DNA of 62,064 nucleotides, taken from Ilumatobacteraceae bacterium (GTDB lineage Bacteria > Actinomycetota > Acidimicrobiia > Acidimicrobiales > Ilumatobacteraceae). Position numbers and translations under genes: made by a program. Below the pieces are notes generated by a model. It saw nothing but the letters and a program-made list of their open reading frames with translations. It did not search any database and had not been told where the DNA came from. The stretch is from contig JAOBWK010000101.1 of the NCBI GenBank assembly GCA_025463305.1, forward strand, positions 1-62,064, read 5' to 3'. Shown here piece after piece: positions 55,101-62,064 of this stretch (the first letter of the stretch is position 1; every line of letters starts with the position of its first letter).

Positions 55101-55218
55101 TGCTCCGTTGGGAAGTCTCGTACCTCCCGCGATCGCGTGATCCGCGGCGTCGCGAGGTGCAATGATGCAAGCGTCATGCGAAGGGACGGTCGTCACGAGC
55201 TGGGCGCGGTACAGCGCG

Positions 55219-55441
55219 TCACTCCGGGCTGACTGCGCCGGACGCTTCCATGATCGGCCCCTTGTTGGTGGGTACGCTGGCGCCGTCGCGCGGTGGCGTA
55301 TTGCTCGCGACGTCGACTCTGGCGCGAGACCTTGGACGACCACGCGTAGCCGTCGCGCCACAACACTGCCAGCAGTTCGTCGATCGAGGTGCTGGCGTCG
55401 TGCAGGATCAACTGAAGCTCGTCAGTCATGTTGTCGTTCAT
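55219..55441 (-). pseudogene. frameshifted small gene (about 73 codons)
   Basis: ATG 55441 opens MNDNMTDELQLILHDASTSI, then DELLAVLWRDGYAWSSKVSRQ with strong G/C third positions. Near 55317 the coding signal moves to another frame: VDVASNTPPRDGASVPTNKG, ending at TGA 55219. One extra base (or two missing) at the switch explains it. Neither half matches a family I know, so the call rests on codon bias only. Confidence 0.35.
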
Positions 55442-55776
55442 GTCGTGTGCAAGCTTGTGCGGCTCGGCCGTCCGACGGGAGGGAAGGGGCCGCTCGGCGC
55501 CGGACAGGTGGTAGGCCTGCTGTCCGACTCGGAGCGTCGCGATCGACAGCACTGTCCACCGTGGCGACGGGGGGTGCACCCATCGGGTAATCGTCTGTGC
55601 AAGAGCCCACTCACTCATTGCCACTGACGTGAGTGTGCTCTCCGACGACGCATCAGAGCTCCGTCAAACCCAGGCCGATTCAGCAACTGCCGTCGGCATC
55701 CAGTTTGAGGGTGACCATTTTGCTGGTGGTCGGGTCGTGGTGTGGCGCCAGTGTCCACCCGGGAGGCTGTGCCATT

Positions 55777-55999
55777 GCAAGCCATCTACCAGGGGAGATG
55801 TGGTCGGAACGGAGAGATTTGAACTCTCGACCCCCTGCTCCCAAATCTGCGAAAAGTGCCCCTGACCTGGTGTCATTCGACACTGTACCGTGATGTATCG
55901 TGATGCGCAATCCGTCTGAGCTGCTATGACGCGGACGGGTCGACATCACGAAGATGGGCGCGGACAACCCGGTGTTCGACGGATTGATACATCCCGCAT
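55777..55999 (-). repeat. right copy of the diverged direct repeat with tRNA-Pro 3' fragment
   Basis: This matches 29118-29225 in two blocks, in the same order and direction, but with 136 bases between blocks instead of 20. The first block runs from GCAAGCCATCTACCAGGGGA into the tRNA fragment at 55801. The second (55960-55999) contains the shared ATACATCCCGCAT. A further weak similarity extends about 40 bases to the left (GTCGTGGTG, CGGGAGGC). The remainder of 55442-56330 holds no gene I can support. Confidence 0.65.
55801..55845 (-). other. 3' part of a tRNA-Pro(UGG) gene, integration-site remnant
   Basis: Read on the minus strand from 55845: anticodon loop TTTGGGA, stem GCAGG, variable GGGTC, T-stem GAGAG, T-loop TTCAAAT, T-stem CTCTC, acceptor CGTTCCG, discriminator A, CCA. 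Both T-stem strands pair perfectly, and an acceptor starting with C1 opposite G72 is typical of bacterial proline tRNA. Identity breaks exactly at the anticodon loop: the 5' stem (CCTGC expected) is replaced by CGCAGA. The D-arm and 5' acceptor are absent, so this is not a working tRNA but the usual core of an integrase attachment site. Confidence 0.75.
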
Positions 56000-56330
56000 A
56001 CATAGTTTCCGGCGCGCAGTGACCTCGCTTCGATAGTCACGAATTCGGGCGGCAGGCCGGTGGGCGAAGCAGGTTCAGGCCGTGCAAGAGTTGATCCACC
56101 TCGAACGGCCGTACGTCCCACTTCAAATCGGCAGGGACGCGCACATGCGTTCGAGGCGGGCCGATGGCACCGCTTGTCGGCGGCCCTCATTGGCGACGCG
56201 CTCATCGCTGAGTGGCCGACCCGCACCGCCGTCAGAGACCCCGTCGACCAACGTTCGATACGCTCCGCATACAGCCAAGCGTCGCGAAGGCGCCGATATG
56301 CGCTCATCAAGTTTTGGTCGGCCGACGTGG

Positions 56331-56936
56331 TTACGGGCGGGAGTTTCGGGTGCGCGGTCGGTCGTGGGTTGATTCGAGCATTGCTGTGGTCCCTGCGCGG
56401 ATGAAGCGAACGCTTCGCTCGAACGCGTCGAGGTCGCCCGAAGCCCGGGCCAGGATGTGGGCGCCTTCGAGTGCGGTTATAAGCATGGCCGCGATGTCGC
56501 CAGCGACTGCTGGGTCGGTGCCGCGTTCGGTCAGCTTGTTGGAGAGTTCGTCGATCCATGATTTGAGCGCTGTGTTCGCAGTGGTCGTCAGGGGCGTGTT
56601 CGCGAGGGAAGACTCGACGATTACTGACGCGACGGCGCACCCTGCGCCGTGGGCCGATTCAACGACCACAGGTCGGATCGCGTTCAGGAACTGATCGACG
56701 AGGCCGATCGAGGTCGTCGCGTCCAAGGTTCGTAGCTGTTCGAGCACCGCGGTGCCGGTGCACTCGACAGCGTCGCTGGCAAGCTGTTCCTTGCCCGCCG
56801 GGAAGTGGTGGTAGATGACTCCGCGAGGGACCCCCGCTGTTTCGGTCACGTCGGTGAACGACATGCCGGTCAGGCCTTTGCGACGCATCAGGCCCGCCGC
56901 CGCGTGGATCATCTTCTGCTTGGTGTCGGTAGCCAT
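56331..56936 (-). CDS. TetR family regulator (LmrA/YxaF type)
   Basis: A 201-residue protein. KQKMIHAAAGLMRRKGLTGM, SFTDVTETAGVPRGVIYHHF and PAGKEQLASDAV form the HTH. The C-terminal part (GCAVASVIVESS, SWIDELSNKLTERG, ALEGAHILARASGDLDAF) is the LmrA/YxaF-type ligand domain found beside exporters and monooxygenases. A palindrome of the type bound by this group lies at 56988-57005, between it and the divergent YdhR-like gene. Confidence 0.93.
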   Translation of the reverse strand: MATDTKQKMIHAAAGLMRRKGLTGMSFTDVTETAGVPRGVIYHHFPAGKEQLASDAVECTGTAVLEQLRTLDATTSIGLVDQFLNAIRPVVVESAHGAGCAVASVIVESSLANTPLTTTANTALKSWIDELSNKLTERGTDPAVAGDIAAMLITALEGAHILARASGDLDAFERSVRFIRAGTTAMLESTHDRPRTRNSRP

Positions 56937-56987
56937 CGATGATGTTTCCCCTTGACTAGTACGAGCATCCTATCTTACAGTCGAGAT

Positions 56988-57005
56988 CTAGGACGACCGT
57001 CCTAG
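56988..57005. promoter_or_regulatory. palindromic TetR operator CTAGGACG-N2-CGTCCTAG
   Basis: Two exact 8-base arms around AC, lying 51 bases from the TetR start and 44 bases from the YdhR-like start. The layout TAG-x-ACG-N2-CGT-x-CTA is what I know for LmrA/YxaF-type repressors, which fits the neighbouring regulator. Control of both divergent genes is inferred. Confidence 0.8.
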
Positions 57006-57049
57006 CGCAGTGCGGAAACGCACCGAGCGACGATGAGAGGAACGATTCG

Positions 57050-57358
57050 ATGACCCGCACCTTCCTGTACACAGAGGCACAGTTGTCGCTCCCGTTCGAG
57101 CACTTCGACTGGGCAACGGCGAACCCACTGATCCGGCAGGCTCCGGGACTGATCAACAAGACCTGGCTCTCTGGTCTCGGCAACGGCTCGCTCGGAGGCC
57201 TCTACCTGTTCGACTCGACCGAGAACGCGCTTGCCTTCGCCCGCGGTCCATTCGCCGAAGAGGCACGCCAGGCCGGAGCTGCCGCGACGACGCGCGTCTT
57301 CGACGCTGACGTCGTTGCGGCGGCGAGCGCCGATCTCGACTCACCGTTCTTCCGATGA
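57050..57358 (+). CDS. YdhR-family monooxygenase-like protein
   Basis: A 102-residue protein. ANPLIRQAPGLINKTWLSG, then GGLYLFDSTENALAFARGPF, is the YdhR signature of a ferredoxin-like dimeric fold. YdhR proteins are called putative monooxygenases; no cofactor is known. The stop overlaps the VOC gene start as ATGA. It is under the palindrome at 56988 with its TetR regulator. Confidence 0.83.
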   Translation: MTRTFLYTEAQLSLPFEHFDWATANPLIRQAPGLINKTWLSGLGNGSLGGLYLFDSTENALAFARGPFAEEARQAGAAATTRVFDADVVAAASADLDSPFFR

Positions 57359-58110
57359 CTCGCGCGGACCAACCGACTTCGCCGTCCGTTCGGCGGTACG
57401 AGCCTGGCGAGCCGTGTTGGATCGATCTCGGCACGGCGCGGCCCGATCGGGCGGCTGCGTTCTATCGCGCCGTGTTCGGCTGGCACACCGACTTCGACGA
57501 AGGCACTGGCTATGGCCTCTGTCGCCTCGACGGCGGGCTCGTCGCGGGACTCGGGCCAGCCGATCAGCCCGGCGAGCCGTATTGGATGATGAACATCTCG
57601 GTCGCGAACGCCGACCACACCGCCTCAGCGATCGAGACTCACGGAGGAACCATCGTCTCCGCTCCACATGACTTCGGTCGCGCCGGGCGCTCGGCGGTGG
57701 CGATCGACGCCGTCGGCGCAGAGATTTCGATCTGGCAACCGTACGACGAGCAAGGAGCCCAGACTCGGTTCGTCGACGGGTCGTGGACCGACAACGTGCT
57801 CGCTACCGCCAATGCCGCCGAAGCTGCACGGTTCTATGCGGCCGTGTTCGGTTGGCGTCACAGCGCATCCGGCCAAGCGGCTCACTCCCACGGCGGGCCA
57901 CACCCGAAAACGTCGACGGTCGAACATCTGCCCGAGGAGTCGACGAAGCGATCGTCATGGATCGTCGTCTTCGCTGTCGATGATCATCGGAATGCGACAC
58001 GGCGCATCAGCGCGGCCGGGGGCCGAGTCCTCGAATCGAGCACCGCCAGCGATGGCTACACGCTGGTCGAGGATGACCAACGCGCGAGATTCGGCATCCA
58101 ACAACGATGA
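57355..58110 (+). CDS. two-domain VOC (glyoxalase-fold) protein
   Basis: A 251-residue protein from ATG 57355 overlapping the YdhR-like stop. Each half repeats the domain start: GEPCWIDLGTARPDRAAAFY-RAVFGW and DNVLATANAAEAARFYAAVFGW. Each ends with VDxxGAxxxxWxP-type or ARFGIQ strands. This is the arrangement of actinobacterial 'hydroxylase' CFP-30-like VOC proteins. The metal residues are not clear, so enzyme activity is open. It is in an operon with the YdhR-like gene. Confidence 0.85.
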   Translation: MTRADQPTSPSVRRYEPGEPCWIDLGTARPDRAAAFYRAVFGWHTDFDEGTGYGLCRLDGGLVAGLGPADQPGEPYWMMNISVANADHTASAIETHGGTIVSAPHDFGRAGRSAVAIDAVGAEISIWQPYDEQGAQTRFVDGSWTDNVLATANAAEAARFYAAVFGWRHSASGQAAHSHGGPHPKTSTVEHLPEESTKRSSWIVVFAVDDHRNATRRISAAGGRVLESSTASDGYTLVEDDQRARFGIQQR

Positions 58111-58440
58111 CCGATGATCAACACTCCACCGACGAATCGTGCGATCCCGCGGGTCGACTGAAGGTGCAGGTGCCGCCGATGCGCCGTTATGGCGCTGAGC
58201 TTGCATTGAGGGTGCGACGTCTTTCTGCGACGCGGAATATGCGCGCTGTCACTATCAAGGTCGGTGCGCATCAATGCCCCGGGATGAAATCGACCGCGTC
58301 GTTCTTATCTGCGATCAACTCTCTGTCGATCATCTTGCCGATCGGCGGGTACTCTCCCTCAGCTGCAGGGCTGACCACTCTCCGCAACGTTCCACCACTT
58401 TCCGCTGACTGGGCCGCTGATCGCCTGGTAGTTTGCCGCC
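58111..58440 (+). other. intergenic region upstream of the giant secreted protein
   Basis: No gene is supported. A TAGTTT element ends 7 bases before the GTG start at 58441, and no ribosome site is seen, so a near-leaderless transcript is possible. Nothing else stands out. Confidence 0.4.
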
Positions 58441-61400
58441 GTGGGCGGCAGGTGGATGGCGTGGGTGGCAACGACGGCCGTCGTTGCTGGCGGCCTGGCG
58501 ATGACGCTCGCCCCTACCCCCGTGGCCGCGGCCGGTATCAGCGTCACGACGTCTGCCGACACGAGCACGACGGCGTGCACGCTGCGCGACGCGATCACCG
58601 CGGCGAACACCGACACGCCGACGGGCAAGTGCACCGCGGGTAGCGGCCCCGACACGATCTCGCTGAACGCGCCAGGTCCGTACGACCTCCTCACTCCGTT
58701 GCCGACCATCGTCCACTCCCTGACGATCGACGGGTCGGTCGCCGGAACGCCGATCATTCGTCCGTCGGCGTCGGTGTCGGCATCGACTGTTCCCGACTTC
58801 CGGGTATTCACGATTGATACCCGCGCCACACCCGGCAGCACCGTCGACCTCGCGAACCTGCAGGTCTACGGGGGCCGGACGACCCAGTCCGGCGGCGGCG
58901 TGCTCGCGTCGACCGGTCAGCTCGACCTGGATCACGTGGTCCTCGCCAACAACTCCGCCAACGTCGCCGGAGGCGCGCTGTACGCCAACGACGCCCAAGT
59001 CGTCGTCTCGGACAGCACGATCTCGGGCAACACGAACGCGTTGCCAGGAGTGACGCCGCCATCGAACGCCCTCGCCTCCGGCATCGCCGTGAATACTGGA
59101 TCCCTGAGTGTCGTGACGAGCACGTTCACCGACAACAGCACACCCACCGGCGGCGCAGCGGTGTTCACCCAGGTCCCGACCACGATCGCCAACTCCACGT
59201 TCGCCGACAACACTGGCACGTCGACGATCTACGCTCAGGCGGCGGCCATCTCGGTTTCGATCACCAACTCGACGATCACGGCCAACACGTCGAGCGGCGT
59301 ACTCGGGGCAGCGGTGTTTGCCAACGGACCGATCGCGTTGTACAACACCTTGGTCGCCAGGCAGGTCGTCGGTCGGGACTGCAGCAGCGGCGTTTCTGCT
59401 GACGGCGCCAACCTCGACGACGACGGGACGTGCGGCGCGTCGGCCACGACCAGCGACCCACGGCTGGGAGTGTTGGCCAACAACGGCGGCCCGACCCGGA
59501 CGTTCGCGCTCTTGTCGAGCAGCCCGGCCATCGATGCCGGCGAAGCGGCCTATTGCCCGGCGACCGATCAGACCGGCGCATCACGTCCGCAGGGCCCGTC
59601 CTGCGACATCGGCGCGTTCGAGTTCATCAAGTTGCCGACGACGGTGACCGTGACGCCGCCGCCGAGCACGTTGTTCGACGGCCTGTCACGGACGGCGACC
59701 GCGGCCGTCACCGGATCCGGTGGGCTCAACCAGGCGCTGACCGTCACGTACACGGGCGCCAGCGGCACGATCTACGGGCCGACGGCGACTCCACCCGCAC
59801 AGGTCGGAAGTTACTTGGCCAAGGCGTCGTACAGCGGCAGCATCAACAATGCGAGCTCGTCGGCCCAGTCGACGTTCTCGATCCTCGCTCCGACGCTGTC
59901 CGGGCATCCCACGACCCACGGCACGGTCGGGGTCCCGTACTCGTTCGCATACACCGTGGGCGGCAAGCCGTCCGTCACCATCGCTTCGGGCGCGCTGCCG
60001 CCTGGCCTCACCCTGTCGACGACCGGGGTGATCAGCGGCACACCGACGGCCGCTGGCACGTTTGCGTTTTCGGTCGGCGCTGACACTGCGAACTCGAGCA
60101 TCCGCCAAGCCGAGTCGATCGTCGTCGACCAGCGCAGCGCGCTGTCCGGCACCCCACCCCCCGGAACCCTCGGCCTGCCCTACTCGTTCACGTTCGCCGT
60201 CGGCGGATCACCGACGCCGACGGTGGCCGTCTCCGCCGGCGCGTTGCCGCCGGGCCTCGACGTGTCCTCCGCAGGTGCGCTGACCGGCACGCCGACGGCG
60301 CCCGGCACCTTCGCTTTCATGGTGACAGCGACGAACACCGTCGACTCGACGTCGCTCGCCGCGTCGATCACGGTCACGCAGGTGGCGTCCTCGCCGCCGG
60401 TCGGCGACTTCGTGCCGCTCGCGCCAGCGCGGCTCGCCGACACCCGTGCACCGAAGGCGACGATCGACGGGCTGTTCTCGGGGACGGGCGTCGTCGCTGC
60501 CGGCACCACGTTCCAGCTCGGCGTCGCCGGCCGTGGCGGTGTCGCCACGGACGCTTCGGCGGTCGCCCTCAACGTCACGGTGACCAACCCGGCTGGGGCC
60601 GGGTTCGTGACGGTGTATCCGTGCGGCAGCGCGCAGCCGACGGCGTCGAACCTCAACTTCGATGTGGGCGCGACGATCCCCAACTCGGTGATCGCCAAGA
60701 TCGGCACGACTGGCTCGGTGTGCCTGTTCACATCGCAGACGGTCGATCTCGTCGTCGACGTCAACGGCTACTTCCCCAGCACCTCGACCCACGTGGCGAT
60801 CAACCCGGGCCGCCTGGTCGACACCCGCTCGAGCGGACCGACGGTCGATGGCTCGGCGTCAGGATTCGGACCACTGCAGATCGGCGCCACGACGCCCGTG
60901 CAGGTCACCGGTCGCGCCGGTGTCCCATCGACGGCCACAGCGGTCGTGCTCAACGTCACCGTGACCCAACCCGCGGCGGCTGGGTTCCTCACCGTCTTCC
61001 CGTGCGGCTCCACGCCGCCGACCGCTTCGAACCTCAACTACACCGCTGGCCTCTCGATCCCGAACCTCGTCGTCACCAAGATCGGCACGAACGGCCAGGT
61101 GTGCGTGTTCAACCAGCAGGCCACGCAACTCGTCGTCGACGTGGCCGGCTACTTCCCCGCCGCGACCACGTACGTCGCCGTGAACCCCGGCCGGATCCTC
61201 GACACCCGGCGCGGTTCGCCGACCATCGACGGTTCATCAGCGGGTGCCGGTCTCTCGCCGGCTGGCAACATCACCGTTGTGAGGGTCGGCGGGCGCGCCG
61301 GCGTTCCAACGAGCGCCTCGACGGCGGTGTTGAACGTGACGGTCGTCGATCCCGTGGGCGCCGGGTTCGTGACGGTCTACCCCTGCGGCATCAGCCCGCC

Positions 61401-61542
61401 GCTCGCGTCGAACCTCAACTTCACCGCCGGCCAGACGATCCCGAACGCCGTCATCAGCAAGATCGGCACCGACGGCGACATCTGCATCTTCAACAGCCAA
61501 GGCGCGCAGCTCGTCGCCGACGTCGCGGGCTACTTCCCCTGA
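58441..61542 (+). CDS. giant secreted protein: beta-helix domain, Ig-like domains, three PARLLDTR modules
   Basis: A 1033-residue protein (GTG). The signal peptide MAWVATTAVVAGGLAM ends near PVAAAG. Residues about 35-390 begin with the CSLREA-like motif ACTLRDAITAAN, run through right-handed beta-helix repeats with many Asn/Thr turns, and close with FALLSSSPAIDAG and CDIGAFEF, the choice-of-anchor Q pattern. One MBG-type and two putative Ig domains follow (SFAYTVGGKP, LPPGLTLSTTGVISGTPTAA). The last 375 residues are three modules with paired Cys (VYPCG and VCLF). It is surface-bound or released. Confidence 0.88.
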   Translation: MGGRWMAWVATTAVVAGGLAMTLAPTPVAAAGISVTTSADTSTTACTLRDAITAANTDTPTGKCTAGSGPDTISLNAPGPYDLLTPLPTIVHSLTIDGSVAGTPIIRPSASVSASTVPDFRVFTIDTRATPGSTVDLANLQVYGGRTTQSGGGVLASTGQLDLDHVVLANNSANVAGGALYANDAQVVVSDSTISGNTNALPGVTPPSNALASGIAVNTGSLSVVTSTFTDNSTPTGGAAVFTQVPTTIANSTFADNTGTSTIYAQAAAISVSITNSTITANTSSGVLGAAVFANGPIALYNTLVARQVVGRDCSSGVSADGANLDDDGTCGASATTSDPRLGVLANNGGPTRTFALLSSSPAIDAGEAAYCPATDQTGASRPQGPSCDIGAFEFIKLPTTVTVTPPPSTLFDGLSRTATAAVTGSGGLNQALTVTYTGASGTIYGPTATPPAQVGSYLAKASYSGSINNASSSAQSTFSILAPTLSGHPTTHGTVGVPYSFAYTVGGKPSVTIASGALPPGLTLSTTGVISGTPTAAGTFAFSVGADTANSSIRQAESIVVDQRSALSGTPPPGTLGLPYSFTFAVGGSPTPTVAVSAGALPPGLDVSSAGALTGTPTAPGTFAFMVTATNTVDSTSLAASITVTQVASSPPVGDFVPLAPARLADTRAPKATIDGLFSGTGVVAAGTTFQLGVAGRGGVATDASAVALNVTVTNPAGAGFVTVYPCGSAQPTASNLNFDVGATIPNSVIAKIGTTGSVCLFTSQTVDLVVDVNGYFPSTSTHVAINPGRLVDTRSSGPTVDGSASGFGPLQIGATTPVQVTGRAGVPSTATAVVLNVTVTQPAAAGFLTVFPCGSTPPTASNLNYTAGLSIPNLVVTKIGTNGQVCVFNQQATQLVVDVAGYFPAATTYVAVNPGRILDTRRGSPTIDGSSAGAGLSPAGNITVVRVGGRAGVPTSASTAVLNVTVVDPVGAGFVTVYPCGISPPLASNLNFTAGQTIPNAVISKIGTDGDICIFNSQGAQLVADVAGYFP

Positions 61543-61840
61543 CTGGAATTGTCCGTGTCGGGTCATGTCCAACGTCGACCATCACTGCCTGGTCGACCAT
61601 GTCGCCGAAGCGCCGTTATGGGCCGTTGGGAGTTCGTCAGAGGGTGGCGTTCTGCGCCGCGTGTTCTGTGGGTCCGATACTTGGAGGACCCCTCAGGGCA
61701 GGTCTAGATATCCGCGACGCCGACGCGTGCCTACGACCGATCACGCCTTGGAAGACTGCACCCTGATCCGCCGTTCCGTGCGGCCTCGGCGGGGCCAAGC
61801 CCGCGCAGCATTCGTGGTGGTGGCGCTCGTTGGCGTCTCG

Positions 61841-62064
61841 TCAGCGGGCCTCGGCTGGCCAGCGGGTCGTCAGCCAATCCAAAATCGTGTTGAGCGCCTG
61901 CGGGTCGAGCCTGGTGCCGTCCTGGTTGTAGCCGTTGCCGGGGGCTGCGGCTACCTCATCGGGGGTGCGGATGTCCTCTTTGAGGACGTGGTTTGCCGTC
62001 GGTGGGAACGCAAAGGTGACGTTGCTCATTCCGGCGGCGGCTGCTTGAAGCGGATCGCCGTCGG
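61841..62064 (-). CDS. C-terminal part of an alpha/beta hydrolase (serine aminopeptidase S33-like), cut by window edge
   Basis: The minus-strand frame is open from the window end through DGDPLQAAAAGMSNVTFAFP to TGA 61841. PPTANHVLKED contains the catalytic His in the NHVL(K) setting, and RLDPQALNTILDWLTTRW is the typical last helix of S33-type hydrolases. An internal ATG at 62029 is not the start; the protein continues outside the window. Substrate unknown. The 298 bases between this gene and the giant secreted gene hold nothing I recognise. Confidence 0.7.
   Translation of the reverse strand, partial: DGDPLQAAAAGMSNVTFAFPPTANHVLKEDIRTPDEVAAAPGNGYNQDGTRLDPQALNTILDWLTTRWPAEAR

Noticed and set aside
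55740..55900. A complete tRNA gene at the right repeat
   Set aside because: Only the part from the anticodon loop to CCA can be folded; no D-arm or 5' acceptor strand is present upstream.

Overview
The window looks like chromosome of a high-GC actinobacterium, most likely an Acidimicrobiia relative (Ilumatobacter type). Nearly every gene has strong G/C third-position bias. There are two F420-type luciferase-like oxidoreductases plus a decayed third, a mycofactocin-type short-chain dehydrogenase, a mycothiol-type DinB protein, a SigE-type ECF sigma factor, and three very large secreted proteins built from the 'PARLLDTR' module that is abundant in Acidimicrobiia. The genus is an inference; no rRNA is present to settle it.

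0-25 kb is ordinary, dense core-like sequence. It holds membrane and hotdog proteins, a truncated haemoglobin, and a tightly overlapping four-gene cluster (glycosyltransferase, PIG-L deacetylase, NodS-like methyltransferase, acyl-CoA dehydrogenase-like) that looks like a small uncharacterised biosynthetic pathway. An aldehyde dehydrogenase / ROK regulator / phytanoyl-CoA dioxygenase locus has a clear inverted repeat in its divergent promoter. Then come the first three-module secreted protein, an amidohydrolase-MarR-SDR catabolic run, a MEDS/HATPase regulator, a large KatE catalase, an F420 oxidoreductase with a shifted C-terminus, and a TAP-type secreted hydrolase.

25-29 kb carries hsp20, whose consensus-like promoter is embedded in an 11-bp inverted repeat, divergent from a tyrosine recombinase that has lost most of its catalytic residues. 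Small helical non-haem-iron-type proteins (hemerythrin-like, ferritin-like) are scattered nearby.

29-56 kb behaves like accessory DNA. It is bracketed by two diverged direct repeats, each containing the 3' end of a proline-tRNA gene (about 29.14 and 55.80 kb), a classic integration target. The left edge (28.8-32 kb) is a gene graveyard: an IS481-type transposase fragment, an F420-oxidoreductase fragment, a broken CBM48 gene and a broken small conserved gene. Inside are a sigma/membrane-protein pair, a Kelch + HYR + three-module secreted protein, a PAS-PAS-GGDEF-EAL protein, a broken DUF4405 gene, a glycosyltransferase/polysaccharide deacetylase pair, a two-component system, a deletion junction fusing an NmrA-family tail to a headless TetR gene, and a catabolic block (aldo-keto reductase, PPOX-fold protein, fumarylacetoacetase-family hydrolase, extradiol dioxygenase-like protein, P450, CrtC-like lipocalin protein, GAF-LuxR activator) with two TetR regulators next to palindromic operators.

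56-62 kb holds a TetR/YdhR/VOC unit with its palindrome, a third giant three-module secreted protein carrying a beta-helix, and the C-terminus of an alpha/beta hydrolase cut by the window edge. The most informative observations are the two tRNA-Pro fragments, the cysteine covariation and positional orthology of the repeat modules, the overlapping GT2/PIG-L/NodS/ACAD cluster, and several operators that pair a regulator with a target.
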